NCBI RefSeq assembly: GCF_022842145.1
Contig: NZ_JALHQD010000009.1
Location: forward strand, 1 to 64,000
Reading direction: 5' to 3'
Length of the DNA: 64,000 nt
From: Tabrizicola sp.
GTDB lineage: Bacteria > Pseudomonadota > Alphaproteobacteria > Rhodobacterales > Rhodobacteraceae
Part shown: in pieces, positions 56,023-64,000 of the stretch
Position numbering within the stretch: the first letter of the stretch is position 1
How the letters are laid out: every line of letters begins with the position of its first letter
Notes under the pieces: model-generated
Seen by the model: the letters and a program-made list of their open reading frames with translations, nothing else
Databases searched by the model: none
Told to the model about the DNA's origin: nothing
Translations under genes and position numbers: made by a program

Positions 56023-57123
56023 TCAGCCGGCCGCAACCAGAGCCTGTGGCAAGGTTTCTTCAAGGATATCCATCGTCTGGTCATCCCCCAGGCTGATGCG
56101 GATGCAACGATCAAGCGGGGCCACCCCCGGCATGCGGATGAACACGCCGCGGCTGCCCAGTTCGGTCAGAACCTTCCGCGCATGGTCAACGTCCCGCCCG
56201 CACTCGATGGTGACGAAATTGGTGGCCGAGGGCAGGGGGCGCAAGCCGTTCGCCCGGGCGATGGCCGAAAGCCGGTCCCGCGCTTTGACCGTCCGGTCCT
56301 GCACAGTTTTCAGCCAACCCTGATCCCTCAGCGCCGCCAGCGCCCCCGCCTGGCTGATCCGGCTCATCCCGAAATGATCGCGCACCTTGTCGAAAGCCAG
56401 TGCCAGATCGGGGTTGGTGATCGCGTAGCCGACCCGGGCCCCGGCCAGCCCGTAGCCTTTGGAAAACGTGCGCATGCGGATCACCTGCGGATGGTCGGCC
56501 GGGATGGTCGGGACCGTGCCTGCGGGCGCGAGGTCGGCGTAAGCCTCGTCCAGGATCAGGAGCGTGTGGTCGGGCAGGTTCGCCACCATGTCCTCGACGA
56601 CCGAGGCGGGGTGGTGGCTGCCCATCGGGTTGTCGGGGTTGGCCAGGTAGATCAGTTTCGCGCCGGTGGATCGGGCGGCTGCAAGCAGGGCGTCGGGGTC
56701 CTCGTGGTCGCCCTTGTAGGGGACGCGGGTCAGCAGGCCGCCGTAGCCTGCGACGTGGAAATTGAAGGTCGGGTAGGCTCCGAGGGAGGTCACGACCGGG
56801 GTGCCCGGCTCCAGCGTCAGGCGGCAGATCAGGCCGAGGAGGCCGTCGATGCCGGGACCGACCGCGATATGGGCCGGGGGCACGCCGTGGTGGGCGGCGA
56901 GGGCCTGCTTGAGGTCGTGGTTCTCCGGGTCGCCGTACATCCAGGCCTCGCTTGCAGCCGCCTTCATCGCGGCGACGGCGCGGGGGGAGGGGCCGAAGAG
57001 GCTTTCGTTCGCGCCGAGGCGGCCACGGAAGGGGGTGCCGGAGCGGCGCTCCAGCGTCTCGGGGCCGGTGAAGGGGACGGTAGAGGGGAGCTGGGCGGCG
57101 TGGGGGGTCAGGAAGCGGGTCAT
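56023..57123 (-). CDS. hisC: Histidinol-phosphate aminotransferase family protein
   Basis: 366 residues from MTRFLTPHAAQLPST; the upstream extension to 57204 crosses a repeat element. Fold-type I PLP aminotransferase: GANESLFGPSP, YLANPDNPMGSHH, LDEAYADL, and PLP Lys in MRTFSKGYGLAGARVGYA. HisC converts histidinol phosphate and 2-oxoglutarate; HisC-like paralogues can also act on aromatic amino acids, so the exact substrate is uncertain. It lies downstream of valS on the same strand. Confidence 0.85.
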   Translation of the reverse strand: MTRFLTPHAAQLPSTVPFTGPETLERRSGTPFRGRLGANESLFGPSPRAVAAMKAAASEAWMYGDPENHDLKQALAAHHGVPPAHIAVGPGIDGLLGLICRLTLEPGTPVVTSLGAYPTFNFHVAGYGGLLTRVPYKGDHEDPDALLAAARSTGAKLIYLANPDNPMGSHHPASVVEDMVANLPDHTLLILDEAYADLAPAGTVPTIPADHPQVIRMRTFSKGYGLAGARVGYAITNPDLALAFDKVRDHFGMSRISQAGALAALRDQGWLKTVQDRTVKARDRLSAIARANGLRPLPSATNFVTIECGRDVDHARKVLTELGSRGVFIRMPGVAPLDRCIRISLGDDQTMDILEETLPQALVAAG

Positions 57124-57164
57124 GGCGGCAGGCTGGCACGGGTCAGGGCGGCAGGCAAGGGGGC

Positions 57165-57237
57165 TGCCCGCGCGTGGACACTTGCTGAGCCCAAGCCTTT
57201 TCAAGGGCTTGGCTGCGGGCGTTCAGGAATCGTTAAC
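57165..57237 (-). repeat. 73-nt structured intergenic element, copy C
   Basis: Minus-strand copy with the five blocks at offsets 1, 17, 33, 62 and 69 exactly as in copies A and B. GCCCGC/GCGGGC pair perfectly, and an inner 7-bp hairpin CCAAGCC-N8-GGCTTGG is present. It lies between the valS stop and the hisC start, in the direction of both genes, 42 nt before hisC. Confidence 0.75.
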
Positions 57238-57257
57238 CGGTGGATGCAACGGGCCGG

Positions 57258-60200
57258 TCAGCCAAGGTCGGCCAACCGGACCAGTGCGGCGCGAATCTTC
57301 GCCGCTTCATCCTCGCGCGCTTCCAGGTTCGAGGTCGCTTCCATCACCACATCCTCGGGCGCGGACTTGACGAAGTTCGGGTTGTCGAGCCGCCCTTTCA
57401 GCCCGCCGATCTCTTTGCCCAGCTTGTCCAGCGCCTTTTGCAGGCGGGATTTCTCCTCGGCAATGTCGATCAGGCCTTGCAGCGGGATCGCGAAGGCAGC
57501 GCCCTCGGCCGCCACGGCGATGGAGCCCTTGGGGGCCGGGCCTTCGGTGACCTGGTCGATCCGCGCCAGCCGCTTGATCAGCGTCTCGTTCCTCTGGAAA
57601 GCTTGCCGCGCGGCGTCGGTCAGGCTGGTCGCCACGAGGTCGGCTTTCAGGCCCACCGGCACATGCACCTGTGCGCGGGCCGAGCGGATGTCGTCGATGA
57701 GGGTGGTCGCGAAGGACATTTCCTGCGCGGCCTCGGCGTCGATCAGGCTTTGCGGTAGGTCCGGCCAGTCGGTATGGACCAGCAGCTTTTCGCGTTTGCC
57801 GGTCGTGCCCCACAGCTCTTCGGTGATGAAGGGCATGAAGGGGTGGAGGAGGATCATCGACTGGTCGAGGACCCAGGCCATGGTCTGGCGCGTCTCGGCG
57901 GCATCGGGGCCGTCGAACAGGGGTTTGGCAAACTCGACATACCAGTCGCAGACCTTGCCCCAGACGAACTTGTAAAGCGCGTCGGCGGCGGTGTCGAAGC
58001 GGAAGGCCTCCAAGGCCTCGTTGACCTCGGCAAGGGTGCGGGCGGTTTCGCCGATGATCCACTTGTTGGCGGTGGCCTTGGGCTGGGGCGCGGGGCCGGT
58101 CGCGTGACCCTCCCAGACCCCGTTCATCTCGGCAAAGCGGCAGGCGTTCCAGAGCTTGGTGCCGAAGTTCCGGTAGCCCGCGATGCGCTGGGTATCCAGC
58201 TTCAGCACGCCGCCGAGGGAGGCCATCGCCGCATTGGCAAACCGCAGCGCGTCGGCACCGTATTCGTCGATGATCTCCAACGGGTCGATGACGTTGCCGA
58301 GGGATTTCGACATCTTCTTGCCCTTGGCGTCGCGGACGAGGCCGTGCAGGTAGACGGTGTGGAACGGAATGTCGTTCACCACGGCCAGCTGCATCATCAT
58401 CATCCGGGCGACCCAGAAGAACAGGATATCCTGCCCGGTGACGAGGACCGAGGTGGGGAAGTATTTCTGCAGCTCCGGCGTGGGCTCCGGCCAGCCGAGC
58501 GTGCCGATCGGCCAGAGGCCGGAGGAGAACCAGGTGTCCAGGACATCCTCGTCGCGCCAGATCGGATAGACCAGTTTCGTCGGGTCCTGTTCCGTCCCGT
58601 AGGCTGCCAGCGCGGCCGCCAAGGCCTCCACCGCCGCTTCCCGGTCGGCGACTTCCACCACCCGGGCGTGGTTGAGAGGATGGGGCAGGGCGGCCAGCGT
58701 ATCGCGGAAGCTTTCGCTCACCGTCGCAAAGTCAGCCGCACAATGGTAGGTCGCATCGCGCGACACATAGCCGCCGTCGCCCAGGACGCGGAGGATTTCC
58801 ACCTCGTCGAGCGCCTCGTCGCCCTCATCATCTCGGAAGCCTGGGGCCGACAGGTCCAGTCCGTACCAGACCGGAATCTGATGCCCCCACCAAAGCTGGC
58901 GGCTGATGCACCAGGGTTCGATGTTTTCCAGCCAGTGGTAATAGGTCTTCTCGCCCGACGGCGGGATGATCTTCGTCCGGCCCGTCCGCACCGCCTCCAG
59001 GGCCGGTTCCACGATCTTCGCGGTGTCGACGAACCACTGGTCGGTCAGCATCGGCTCGATCACCACTTTGGAGCGGTCGCCGAAGGGCTGCATGATCGGC
59101 TTGGACTCGACGTAAGGCACCAGTTCCAGGTGTTCGGCCCCGGTTTCCTTGTCGACGGATTTCTTCAGCGTGGTGACCGCCAGCCCCTCGGCCGTGATCG
59201 CCTCGACCACGCGCTTGCGGGCCTCATAGCGGTCAAGGCCGCGGAGGTCGTCGGGGACGAGGTTCAGGGCGTCGATCTCGGATTCCGAGAGGGTGAAGGG
59301 CTGCTCGGCGATGCCGGGCGTCGCATAGCCCTTGGCGACCAGCCAGGCGCGGGACATTTGACCGGCGATCTTGGCGGCTTCGGCATAAGGCACTCCATCC
59401 GCCCGCATCTGGGCCCGGGTGTCGAGCAGGCGGTAGCAGGGGATATCGCCGCGCTTGGCCACCGCGTAGTCGTTGAAGTCATGCGCGCCGGTGATCTTGA
59501 CGGCACCGGAGCCGAAACTGGGGTCCGGGTATTCGTCGGTGATGATCGGGATCAGGCGGCGGTGCTCTTTCGGCCCCACCGGAATTTCGCAGAGTTTCCC
59601 GACGATTGGCGCGTAGCGTTCATCCGATGGATGAACCGCGACCGCCCCGTCGCCCAGCATGGTTTCGGGGCGCGTTGTGGCGATGGAGATGTAATCCCGG
59701 GTCTCTCTCAGGGTCACGCGGCCCTCGGCGTCCTTCTCGACGTATTCGTAGGTCTGGCCGCCCGCGAGCGGGTATTTGAAGTGCCACATGTGGCCGGGGA
59801 CTTCGGTGTTCTCGACCTCAAGGTCCGAGATTGCGGTCTCAAAGTGCGGGTCCCAGTTCACGAGGCGCTTGCCGCGATAGATCAGGCCCTTGTCGTAGAG
59901 GTCGACGAAGACCTTGATGACGGCGTCATGGAAGTTGCCGTCCTCACCCTCTGGCGCGCCGGGAGCGCCGGACATGGTGAAGGCCTCACGGTCCCAGTCG
60001 CAGGAAGCGCCGAGGCGCTGGAGCTGACCGATGATCGTGCCGCGCGACTTCTGCTTCTGCTGCCAGACACGGGCGAGGAACTTATCGCGCCCCATCGTGC
60101 GGCGGTCGGGCTCCTGGCTCAAAGCCATCTCGCGTTCGGTCACCATCTGGGTCGCGATCCCGGCGTGGTCGGTGCCGGGCTGCCAGAGCGTGTCGTCGCC

Positions 60201-60419
60201 CATCATCCGGTGCCAGCGGGTCAGGATGTCCTGCAGCGTGTTGTTGAAGGCGTGGCCCATGTGCAGCGAGCCGGTGACGTTCGGCGGCGGGATCATCACG
60301 GAAAACGCCGGGTGGCCGGGCTTGGCATTGGCCCCGGCCGCGAAGGCCTTCTGGTCAAGCCAGAGCTTCGAGATCCGCGCCTCGGCCTCGGCGGCGTTGA
60401 AGGTCTTTTCCATCGGCAT
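57258..60419 (-). CDS. valS: Valyl-tRNA synthetase
   Basis: 1053 residues from [15 protein letters not shown] (ATG at 60419); the frame stays open far upstream but without homology. Class I motifs: [13 protein letters not shown] (HIGH) near residue 45 and [10 protein letters not shown] (KMSKS). The editing domain has [11 protein letters not shown], and a C-terminal coiled coil ([20 protein letters not shown]) binds tRNA. Slightly longer than E. coli ValRS (951). Charges tRNA-Val. Confidence 0.95.
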   Translation of the reverse strand: MPMEKTFNAAEAEARISKLWLDQKAFAAGANAKPGHPAFSVMIPPPNVTGSLHMGHAFNNTLQDILTRWHRMMGDDTLWQPGTDHAGIATQMVTEREMALSQEPDRRTMGRDKFLARVWQQKQKSRGTIIGQLQRLGASCDWDREAFTMSGAPGAPEGEDGNFHDAVIKVFVDLYDKGLIYRGKRLVNWDPHFETAISDLEVENTEVPGHMWHFKYPLAGGQTYEYVEKDAEGRVTLRETRDYISIATTRPETMLGDGAVAVHPSDERYAPIVGKLCEIPVGPKEHRRLIPIITDEYPDPSFGSGAVKITGAHDFNDYAVAKRGDIPCYRLLDTRAQMRADGVPYAEAAKIAGQMSRAWLVAKGYATPGIAEQPFTLSESEIDALNLVPDDLRGLDRYEARKRVVEAITAEGLAVTTLKKSVDKETGAEHLELVPYVESKPIMQPFGDRSKVVIEPMLTDQWFVDTAKIVEPALEAVRTGRTKIIPPSGEKTYYHWLENIEPWCISRQLWWGHQIPVWYGLDLSAPGFRDDEGDEALDEVEILRVLGDGGYVSRDATYHCAADFATVSESFRDTLAALPHPLNHARVVEVADREAAVEALAAALAAYGTEQDPTKLVYPIWRDEDVLDTWFSSGLWPIGTLGWPEPTPELQKYFPTSVLVTGQDILFFWVARMMMMQLAVVNDIPFHTVYLHGLVRDAKGKKMSKSLGNVIDPLEIIDEYGADALRFANAAMASLGGVLKLDTQRIAGYRNFGTKLWNACRFAEMNGVWEGHATGPAPQPKATANKWIIGETARTLAEVNEALEAFRFDTAADALYKFVWGKVCDWYVEFAKPLFDGPDAAETRQTMAWVLDQSMILLHPFMPFITEELWGTTGKREKLLVHTDWPDLPQSLIDAEAAQEMSFATTLIDDIRSARAQVHVPVGLKADLVATSLTDAARQAFQRNETLIKRLARIDQVTEGPAPKGSIAVAAEGAAFAIPLQGLIDIAEEKSRLQKALDKLGKEIGGLKGRLDNPNFVKSAPEDVVMEATSNLEAREDEAAKIRAALVRLADLG

Positions 60420-60481
60420 CTTGGGCGTCCCTTGTCTGTCGCGCGGTGTGTAGCGCGCGACAGGGGCGAGGAAAAGCCGGA

Positions 60482-61309
60482 TCAGCCGAGGAAGGGCAGG
60501 AAGGGCTGGCCTTGCAGCGCCTGGACGAAGGTGAAGATCACCAGCGCGGCGAAGGCGGCGGCGGCGAGCCAGACAAGGCGGGTGGCGCGGGCCGGGGCCA
60601 GCCAGACCGCCAGCAGGCCCGCGACGGGAACGAAGTGCAGCGCGTGGGTCGCAAGGAAGTGGGCGACGCGGAGGTCTCCGGCATCGCGGGACCAGCCCAT
60701 GATCCAGAGCGTGCGGGTCGAGGTGCCGACGAAGTGGGTGCCGCTGTTGGAGAGATAGCCCGCGACGGGGATGGTCAGGACGAAGGTCAGGATCAGGCCG
60801 AAGGCGATGGCGAGGTGGAGCGCGGGATGAAGGCTGGACGCCCGGTTGCGCAGGACCGAGATGCCCATGACCAGGCTGGCCGAGGTGAGAAGGACGGCGA
60901 AAAGGCCCATCAGCGGGTAGACTGCGGTGAAGGCCGGGATCGTGGTGTTGAAATGCGAGGCGGTGTTCAGCATCGCGGCGGAGGAGAGCCACACCACCTC
61001 GCCCAGGATCGCGACGACCACCGCAGCCGTGAACCAGCGCCAGGGGCGGCCCAGTCGGGTCTGGAGCGGCATGTAGCGGGCGAAGAAGGCGAGGGAGACC
61101 GAGTAGACGCCAAGCGCATAGTGGAACTTGATCGGCTTCATCCAGGGGCTTTCGTCCTGAAAGACCCGCAGGTCCAGCCACATGGCGGCGTAAAGCGGGA
61201 GAAGACCGAGGGCGAGCAGGATGGCAAGCAGCGTGTAGGCGGGGGCGTCGCTGGCGATGCGGTTGAGGTCGGGGAGCGTGGCGCGGGGGGTGGCAAGGGA
61301 CAGGGTCAT
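60482..61309 (-). CDS. Seven-helix membrane protein, unknown
   Basis: 275 residues with about seven transmembrane helices. Conserved-looking polar motifs between helices include [23 protein letters not shown] and [33 protein letters not shown] recognise no named family. Its start overlaps the ABA4-like stop (ATGA), so the two membrane proteins are made together, probably under the divergent TetR regulator. Confidence 0.75.
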   Translation of the reverse strand: MTLSLATPRATLPDLNRIASDAPAYTLLAILLALGLLPLYAAMWLDLRVFQDESPWMKPIKFHYALGVYSVSLAFFARYMPLQTRLGRPWRWFTAAVVVAILGEVVWLSSAAMLNTASHFNTTIPAFTAVYPLMGLFAVLLTSASLVMGISVLRNRASSLHPALHLAIAFGLILTFVLTIPVAGYLSNSGTHFVGTSTRTLWIMGWSRDAGDLRVAHFLATHALHFVPVAGLLAVWLAPARATRLVWLAAAAFAALVIFTFVQALQGQPFLPFLG

Positions 61310-61752
61310 GCGGGGACTTTCGTCATCTGAGCCCGGGCGGCGAAGGCGGCGCGCAGGGCGGTGAAGGCCAGGAACCCGGCAGGGCCGAAGAGAAAGGTCG
61401 GGACTAGGCAGGGCAGGACAAGAAGGTGGGGGATGCCTTCGGCCCGGGCGGTGCGGGTGATCCAGGCGCCGACGAAGAGGTCGAAGGCGAGGTAGTGGAC
61501 CCAGCCTGCCAGGGCGATGGAGGGGTCGGTGAACAGCGCCATCACATTGGCAAGCGAATCAAAGCCGCCGGGGGCCGTAGACCAGTGGACCAAAATCAGG
61601 GCGGTGTAGCCGACCGACAAAAGCGCCGGGATCACCAGCGCCGCGACGGCATCGGCAAGGCGCGGTGCGAGGGGGGCGAAGGCCAGAGACAGCCAGCCCA
61701 GAATGGCCAGGGGACCAGTCAGCTGAAACAGGGCATGGGGGTCGGGTGTCAT
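61306..61752 (-). CDS. ABA4-like (DUF4281) membrane protein
   Basis: 148 residues with four hydrophobic helices. The motif [31 protein letters not shown] is typical of the ABA4-like/DUF4281 family, related to the plant protein needed for neoxanthin synthesis. The bacterial role is unknown. Start 94 nt from the divergent TetR gene; coupled by ATGA to the seven-helix gene. Confidence 0.8.
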   Translation of the reverse strand: MTPDPHALFQLTGPLAILGWLSLAFAPLAPRLADAVAALVIPALLSVGYTALILVHWSTAPGGFDSLANVMALFTDPSIALAGWVHYLAFDLFVGAWITRTARAEGIPHLLVLPCLVPTFLFGPAGFLAFTALRAAFAARAQMTKVPA

Positions 61753-61765
61753 GGCGGCTCCTATC

Positions 61766-61846
61766 TTGACAGTGTAAGGATATGGGTCCGTCGCAACCTG
61801 TCAAGCAGAATTTGACAGTGACAAGATCGCGCTGTATTTGTAAGGA
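61766..61846. promoter_or_regulatory. Back-to-back promoters sharing a TTGACAG inverted repeat
   Basis: A perfect inverted repeat CTGTCAA (61798-61804), 7 nt, TTGACAG (61812-61818). Each arm holds a consensus -35: plus strand TTGACA (61812-61817), 17 nt, TATTTG (61835-61840) for tetR; minus strand TTGACA (61799-61804), 16 nt, TATCCT (61777-61782) for the ABA4-like pair. A third TTGACAG lies at 61766-61772. A TetR dimer here could shut both promoters. Confidence 0.6.
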
Positions 61847-62476
61847 ATGAGTGCAACGCCCCCTCGGCTCTGCGACGGCCCGACGTCGCAAACCACTGTG
61901 CCGCGACCGTATCACCACGGCGATCTGCGTGCGGCATTGCTGCAGGCCGCGGAAGAGGAGCTGGCCGAGCGCGGGATGGAAGCTTTTTCCCTGCGCTCGG
62001 TGGCAAAGCGGGCAGGGGTCAGCCATGCCGCTCCGGCCCACCACTTCGGCGATGCGCAGGGACTGCTGACCGCCTTGGCCGCCGATGCGTTCCGGCAGTT
62101 CCTGGCCGCGCAAGCCGCGCGGGAGGCGGCGGCAGAGACCGATCCCGCATCGCAACTGGTGGCGGCGGGCATGGGCTATGTGGACTTCGCGATAGCCCGC
62201 CCAACCCTGTTCCGGCTGATGTGGCAGTCAGACCGTCCGGATTTCGACGTGCCCGACCTTGGATTGGCGGCCCGGGCGGCGTTCCAGCACCTGGTGGATC
62301 AGGTCGCGGCGGCGGGCGGGCGAAGCACGGCGGACGAGGCGGCGGTCTGGGCCCTGGCGCACGGGCTGGCCGACCTTTTGGCGTCGAACCGGCTGCGCGG
62401 CGTCGGATCGCTTGATCCCCAGGCCCGCGACGTGATGGTGGCCAGCATCATCCGCCGCGCTTTGCCGGGCGCCTAG
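61847..62476 (+). CDS. TetR-family regulator (WHG-type C-terminal domain)
   Basis: 209 residues. HTH region PYHHGDLRAALLQAAEEELAERG then FSLRSVAKRAGVSHAAPAHHFGDAQGLL. C-terminal domain RPTLFRLMWQSDRPDF with DEAAVWALAHGLADLLASNRL fits the TetR C-terminal WHG group. The -10 ends 7 nt before the ATG, so the transcript may be nearly leaderless. Presumed repressor of the divergent ABA4-like/seven-helix operon and itself. Overlaps the convergent lrp gene by 4 bases. Confidence 0.88.
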   Translation: MSATPPRLCDGPTSQTTVPRPYHHGDLRAALLQAAEEELAERGMEAFSLRSVAKRAGVSHAAPAHHFGDAQGLLTALAADAFRQFLAAQAAREAAAETDPASQLVAAGMGYVDFAIARPTLFRLMWQSDRPDFDVPDLGLAARAAFQHLVDQVAAAGGRSTADEAAVWALAHGLADLLASNRLRGVGSLDPQARDVMVASIIRRALPGA

Positions 62477-62928
62477 ACCGGCAACCCCGCATCGGGCTTT
62501 GGCTGCGCCATCACGATCTGGCTTTGCACCCGCGCGACGGCGGGGTTCGGCAAAAGCCGGTGGTGTATCAGATCGTTCAGCGCCGGCAGATCGGCGCACC
62601 AGACCCGCAGAAGGTAATCCGCCTCTCCGGTCAGGGTCCAGCAGGCCACGACCTCGGGAAGGGTGGCGACCAGCCGCAGGAACTCGCGCGCCGTGTCGGG
62701 CGAATGGGCGGCCATCTGGACCTGGACGAAGGCCTGCACCGTCAGCCCCAGCTTCTGCGGCGACAGCCGGGCCCGGTAGCCGGTTATCAGCCCGTCTGCC
62801 TCCAGTTTCGCGCGGCGGCGGGCGGCCTGACTGGCGGAAAGGTGCAGAAGCTGGCCCAGCTCTTGCGCAGTGACCTGCGCATCGGCCTGCACGGCAGCCA
62901 GAAGACGTGAATCGGTTTCATCGATCAT
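62473..62928 (-). CDS. Lrp/AsnC-family transcriptional regulator
   Basis: 151 residues from MIDETDSRLLAAVQADAQ. HTH (TAQELGQLLHLSASQAARRRAKLEADGLI) is followed by a RAM/AsnC effector domain (LVATLPEVVACWTLTGEADYLLRVW). Divergent from hppD with a 138-nt gap, so it is the likely regulator of 4-hydroxyphenylpyruvate dioxygenase, an arrangement common in proteobacteria. Ligand probably an aromatic amino acid. Confidence 0.9.
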   Translation of the reverse strand: MIDETDSRLLAAVQADAQVTAQELGQLLHLSASQAARRRAKLEADGLITGYRARLSPQKLGLTVQAFVQVQMAAHSPDTAREFLRLVATLPEVVACWTLTGEADYLLRVWCADLPALNDLIHHRLLPNPAVARVQSQIVMAQPKPDAGLPV

Positions 62929-63066
62929 GCGCGGTTCTCGCGTGCTTTCACGGAATACCACAGGAATGACGCACCAATCCTAGAAAGCAAGCCGAAAGAT
63001 GCGCGCCATCTGCGGGACCAGCGTGGCATTCTATACCCAAGCCGCTTTCACCAAAGGAAACGTCAC

Positions 63067-64000
63067 ATGGGTCCCTTTCCGCACAACGCCCCGCGCGCCG
63101 TGATTTCGCCCGAAAACCCCGCCGGGACCGACGGTTTCGAGTTTGTCGAGTTCGCCCACCCGAACCCGGACGAGTTGCGCGCGCTTTTCGCGCGGATGGG
63201 CTACCAGCTTGCGGCCCGCCACAAGACCAAGGCGATCGAGCTTTGGCAGCAGGGCGACATCACCTACATCCTGAACGACGAACCCGGCAGCCACGCCCGC
63301 AACTTCGTGGACCAGCACGGCCCCTGTGCCCCATCGATGGGGTGGCGGGTGGCCGATGCGGCACATGCCTTCGCGCACGCTGTGAGGAATGGCGCGGAAC
63401 CTTTTGACGGGCCAGAGAAAACTCTGGACCTTCCCGCCATCAAGGGCATCGGCGGATCGTTGATCTACTTCACCGACCGCTATGGCGACGACACCCCTTA
63501 TGACGGGTTCGACTGGCTGACCGCCCCCAAGCCGAAAGGCGTGGGTTTTCACTACCTTGATCACCTGACCCACAACGTCCATCGCGGCAATATGGACACC
63601 TGGTTCGACTTTTACGGTCGGCTTTTCAACTTTCACCAGATCCGCTTCTTCGACATCGAGGGGAAGTTCACCGGCCTGCATTCCCGTGCGCTGACCTCGC
63701 CCTGCGGCCGCATCCGCATCCCGATCAACGAGGACAGGGGCGAGACCGGGCAGATCGTCGAGTACCTGAAACGCTACAAGGGCGAGGGCATCCAGCACAT
63801 CGCCGTCGGCACCGATGACATCTATGCGGCGACCGACGCCATTGCGGCGGCCGGGCTGAAGTTCATGCCGAAGCCGCCGATGGTCTATTACGAATTGTCG
63901 AAGACCCGGGTTGCGGGTCACCAGGAGCCGATCGAGAAGCTTGCAAAGCACGGCATCCTGATCGACGGCGAGGGCGTGGTCGACGGCGGCGAGACGAAGA
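63067..64000 (+). CDS. hppD: 4-hydroxyphenylpyruvate dioxygenase (3' end outside window)
   Basis: 311 codons are present and the frame is open at the window edge; the family is about 360-380 residues. N-terminal vicinal-oxygen-chelate domain begins GTDGFEFVEFAHPNPDEL. The catalytic domain shows the first iron ligand His in GVGFHYLDHLTHNV and the second in GIQHIAVGTDDIY; the third (Glu) lies beyond the window. Also typical are FYGRLFNFHQIRFFDIEGKFTGLHSRAL and EDRGETGQIVEYL. Converts 4-hydroxyphenylpyruvate to homogentisate in tyrosine breakdown. Divergent Lrp gene upstream. Confidence 0.95.
   Translation, partial: MGPFPHNAPRAVISPENPAGTDGFEFVEFAHPNPDELRALFARMGYQLAARHKTKAIELWQQGDITYILNDEPGSHARNFVDQHGPCAPSMGWRVADAAHAFAHAVRNGAEPFDGPEKTLDLPAIKGIGGSLIYFTDRYGDDTPYDGFDWLTAPKPKGVGFHYLDHLTHNVHRGNMDTWFDFYGRLFNFHQIRFFDIEGKFTGLHSRALTSPCGRIRIPINEDRGETGQIVEYLKRYKGEGIQHIAVGTDDIYAATDAIAAAGLKFMPKPPMVYYELSKTRVAGHQEPIEKLAKHGILIDGEGVVDGGETK

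Noticed and set aside
57774-60758. 994-codon plus-strand frame opposite valS
   Set aside because: Shadow of valS; composition typical of complementary-strand translation, no motif.

Overview
The window is GC-rich and codes densely on both strands. Gene order and protein features point to an alphaproteobacterium of the Rhodobacterales/Rhodobacteraceae type: yfgM-bamB-der, yajC-secD-secF, bolA/J-domain/cobS/cobT, NarL-type control of C1 genes, and many TGATG or ATGA stop-start overlaps. A nearly complete serine cycle plus a methylated-amine demethylation operon suggest a facultative methylotroph or methylamine user. The organism assignment is inference. The window is almost entirely chromosomal core and metabolic genes; I see no CRISPR array, prophage or intact insertion sequence.

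Layout. 1-0.8 kb: a 5'-truncated Atm1-like ABC exporter whose Walker A region is replaced by unrelated sequence. 0.9-7.9 kb: an exported caspase-TPR protein, then yfgM-like, bamB and der. 8.0-10.2 kb (minus): a TspO-like membrane protein and serS, whose product carries an in-frame insertion. 10.3-13.7 kb: yajC-secD-secF and a Mth938-like gene. 14.0-24.3 kb: serine-cycle island, with mcl and an atypical NarL-type regulator on minus facing sga-mtkA-mtkB-hprA-ppc-glyA on plus. 24.3 kb: tRNA-Ile2(CAU). 24.5-26.1 kb: purM-purN. 26.1-31 kb: DUF454 membrane protein, rnd, lipoprotein, sufE, DUF427 and pepP. 31-37.2 kb: the cobT/cobS/J-domain/bolA neighbourhood with a quinone-type reductase, msrB and a probable frameshifted secreted gene. 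37.3-41.6 kb: DUF1963 protein and malate synthase G. 41.8-43.5 kb: ArsR with SRPBCC proteins. 43.5-47.7 kb (minus): trimethylamine-dehydrogenase-like flavoprotein, MttB-family methyltransferase and BetI-like TetR in one coupled operon. 47.7-57.1 kb: photolyase, pepN, a transglycosylase-like lipoprotein, an unknown, gatB, DUF4177 and hisC. 57.3-64 kb: valS, a 7-TM protein plus ABA4-like gene divergent from a TetR gene, an Lrp regulator and the start of hppD.

How the genes work together. GlyA loads C1 units onto glycine. Sga, HprA, Ppc, MtkAB and Mcl turn serine and CO2 into acetyl-CoA and regenerate glyoxylate; glycerate kinase, enolase and malate dehydrogenase must lie elsewhere. Malate synthase G offers a separate glyoxylate/acetyl-CoA sink. 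The flavoprotein/MttB operon probably strips methyl groups from a betaine-like compound and could feed C1 units to the cycle.

Most unusual non-coding signal: a 73-nt intergenic element present three times (13953-14025 plus, 39402-39474 plus, 57165-57237 minus). Five conserved blocks keep identical spacing, and a long-range stem is retained with a G-C to G-U change. Two copies end two to four bases from the stop codons of mcl and glcB. A second family is a three-way-junction hairpin element after der, with a degenerate relative after gatB.
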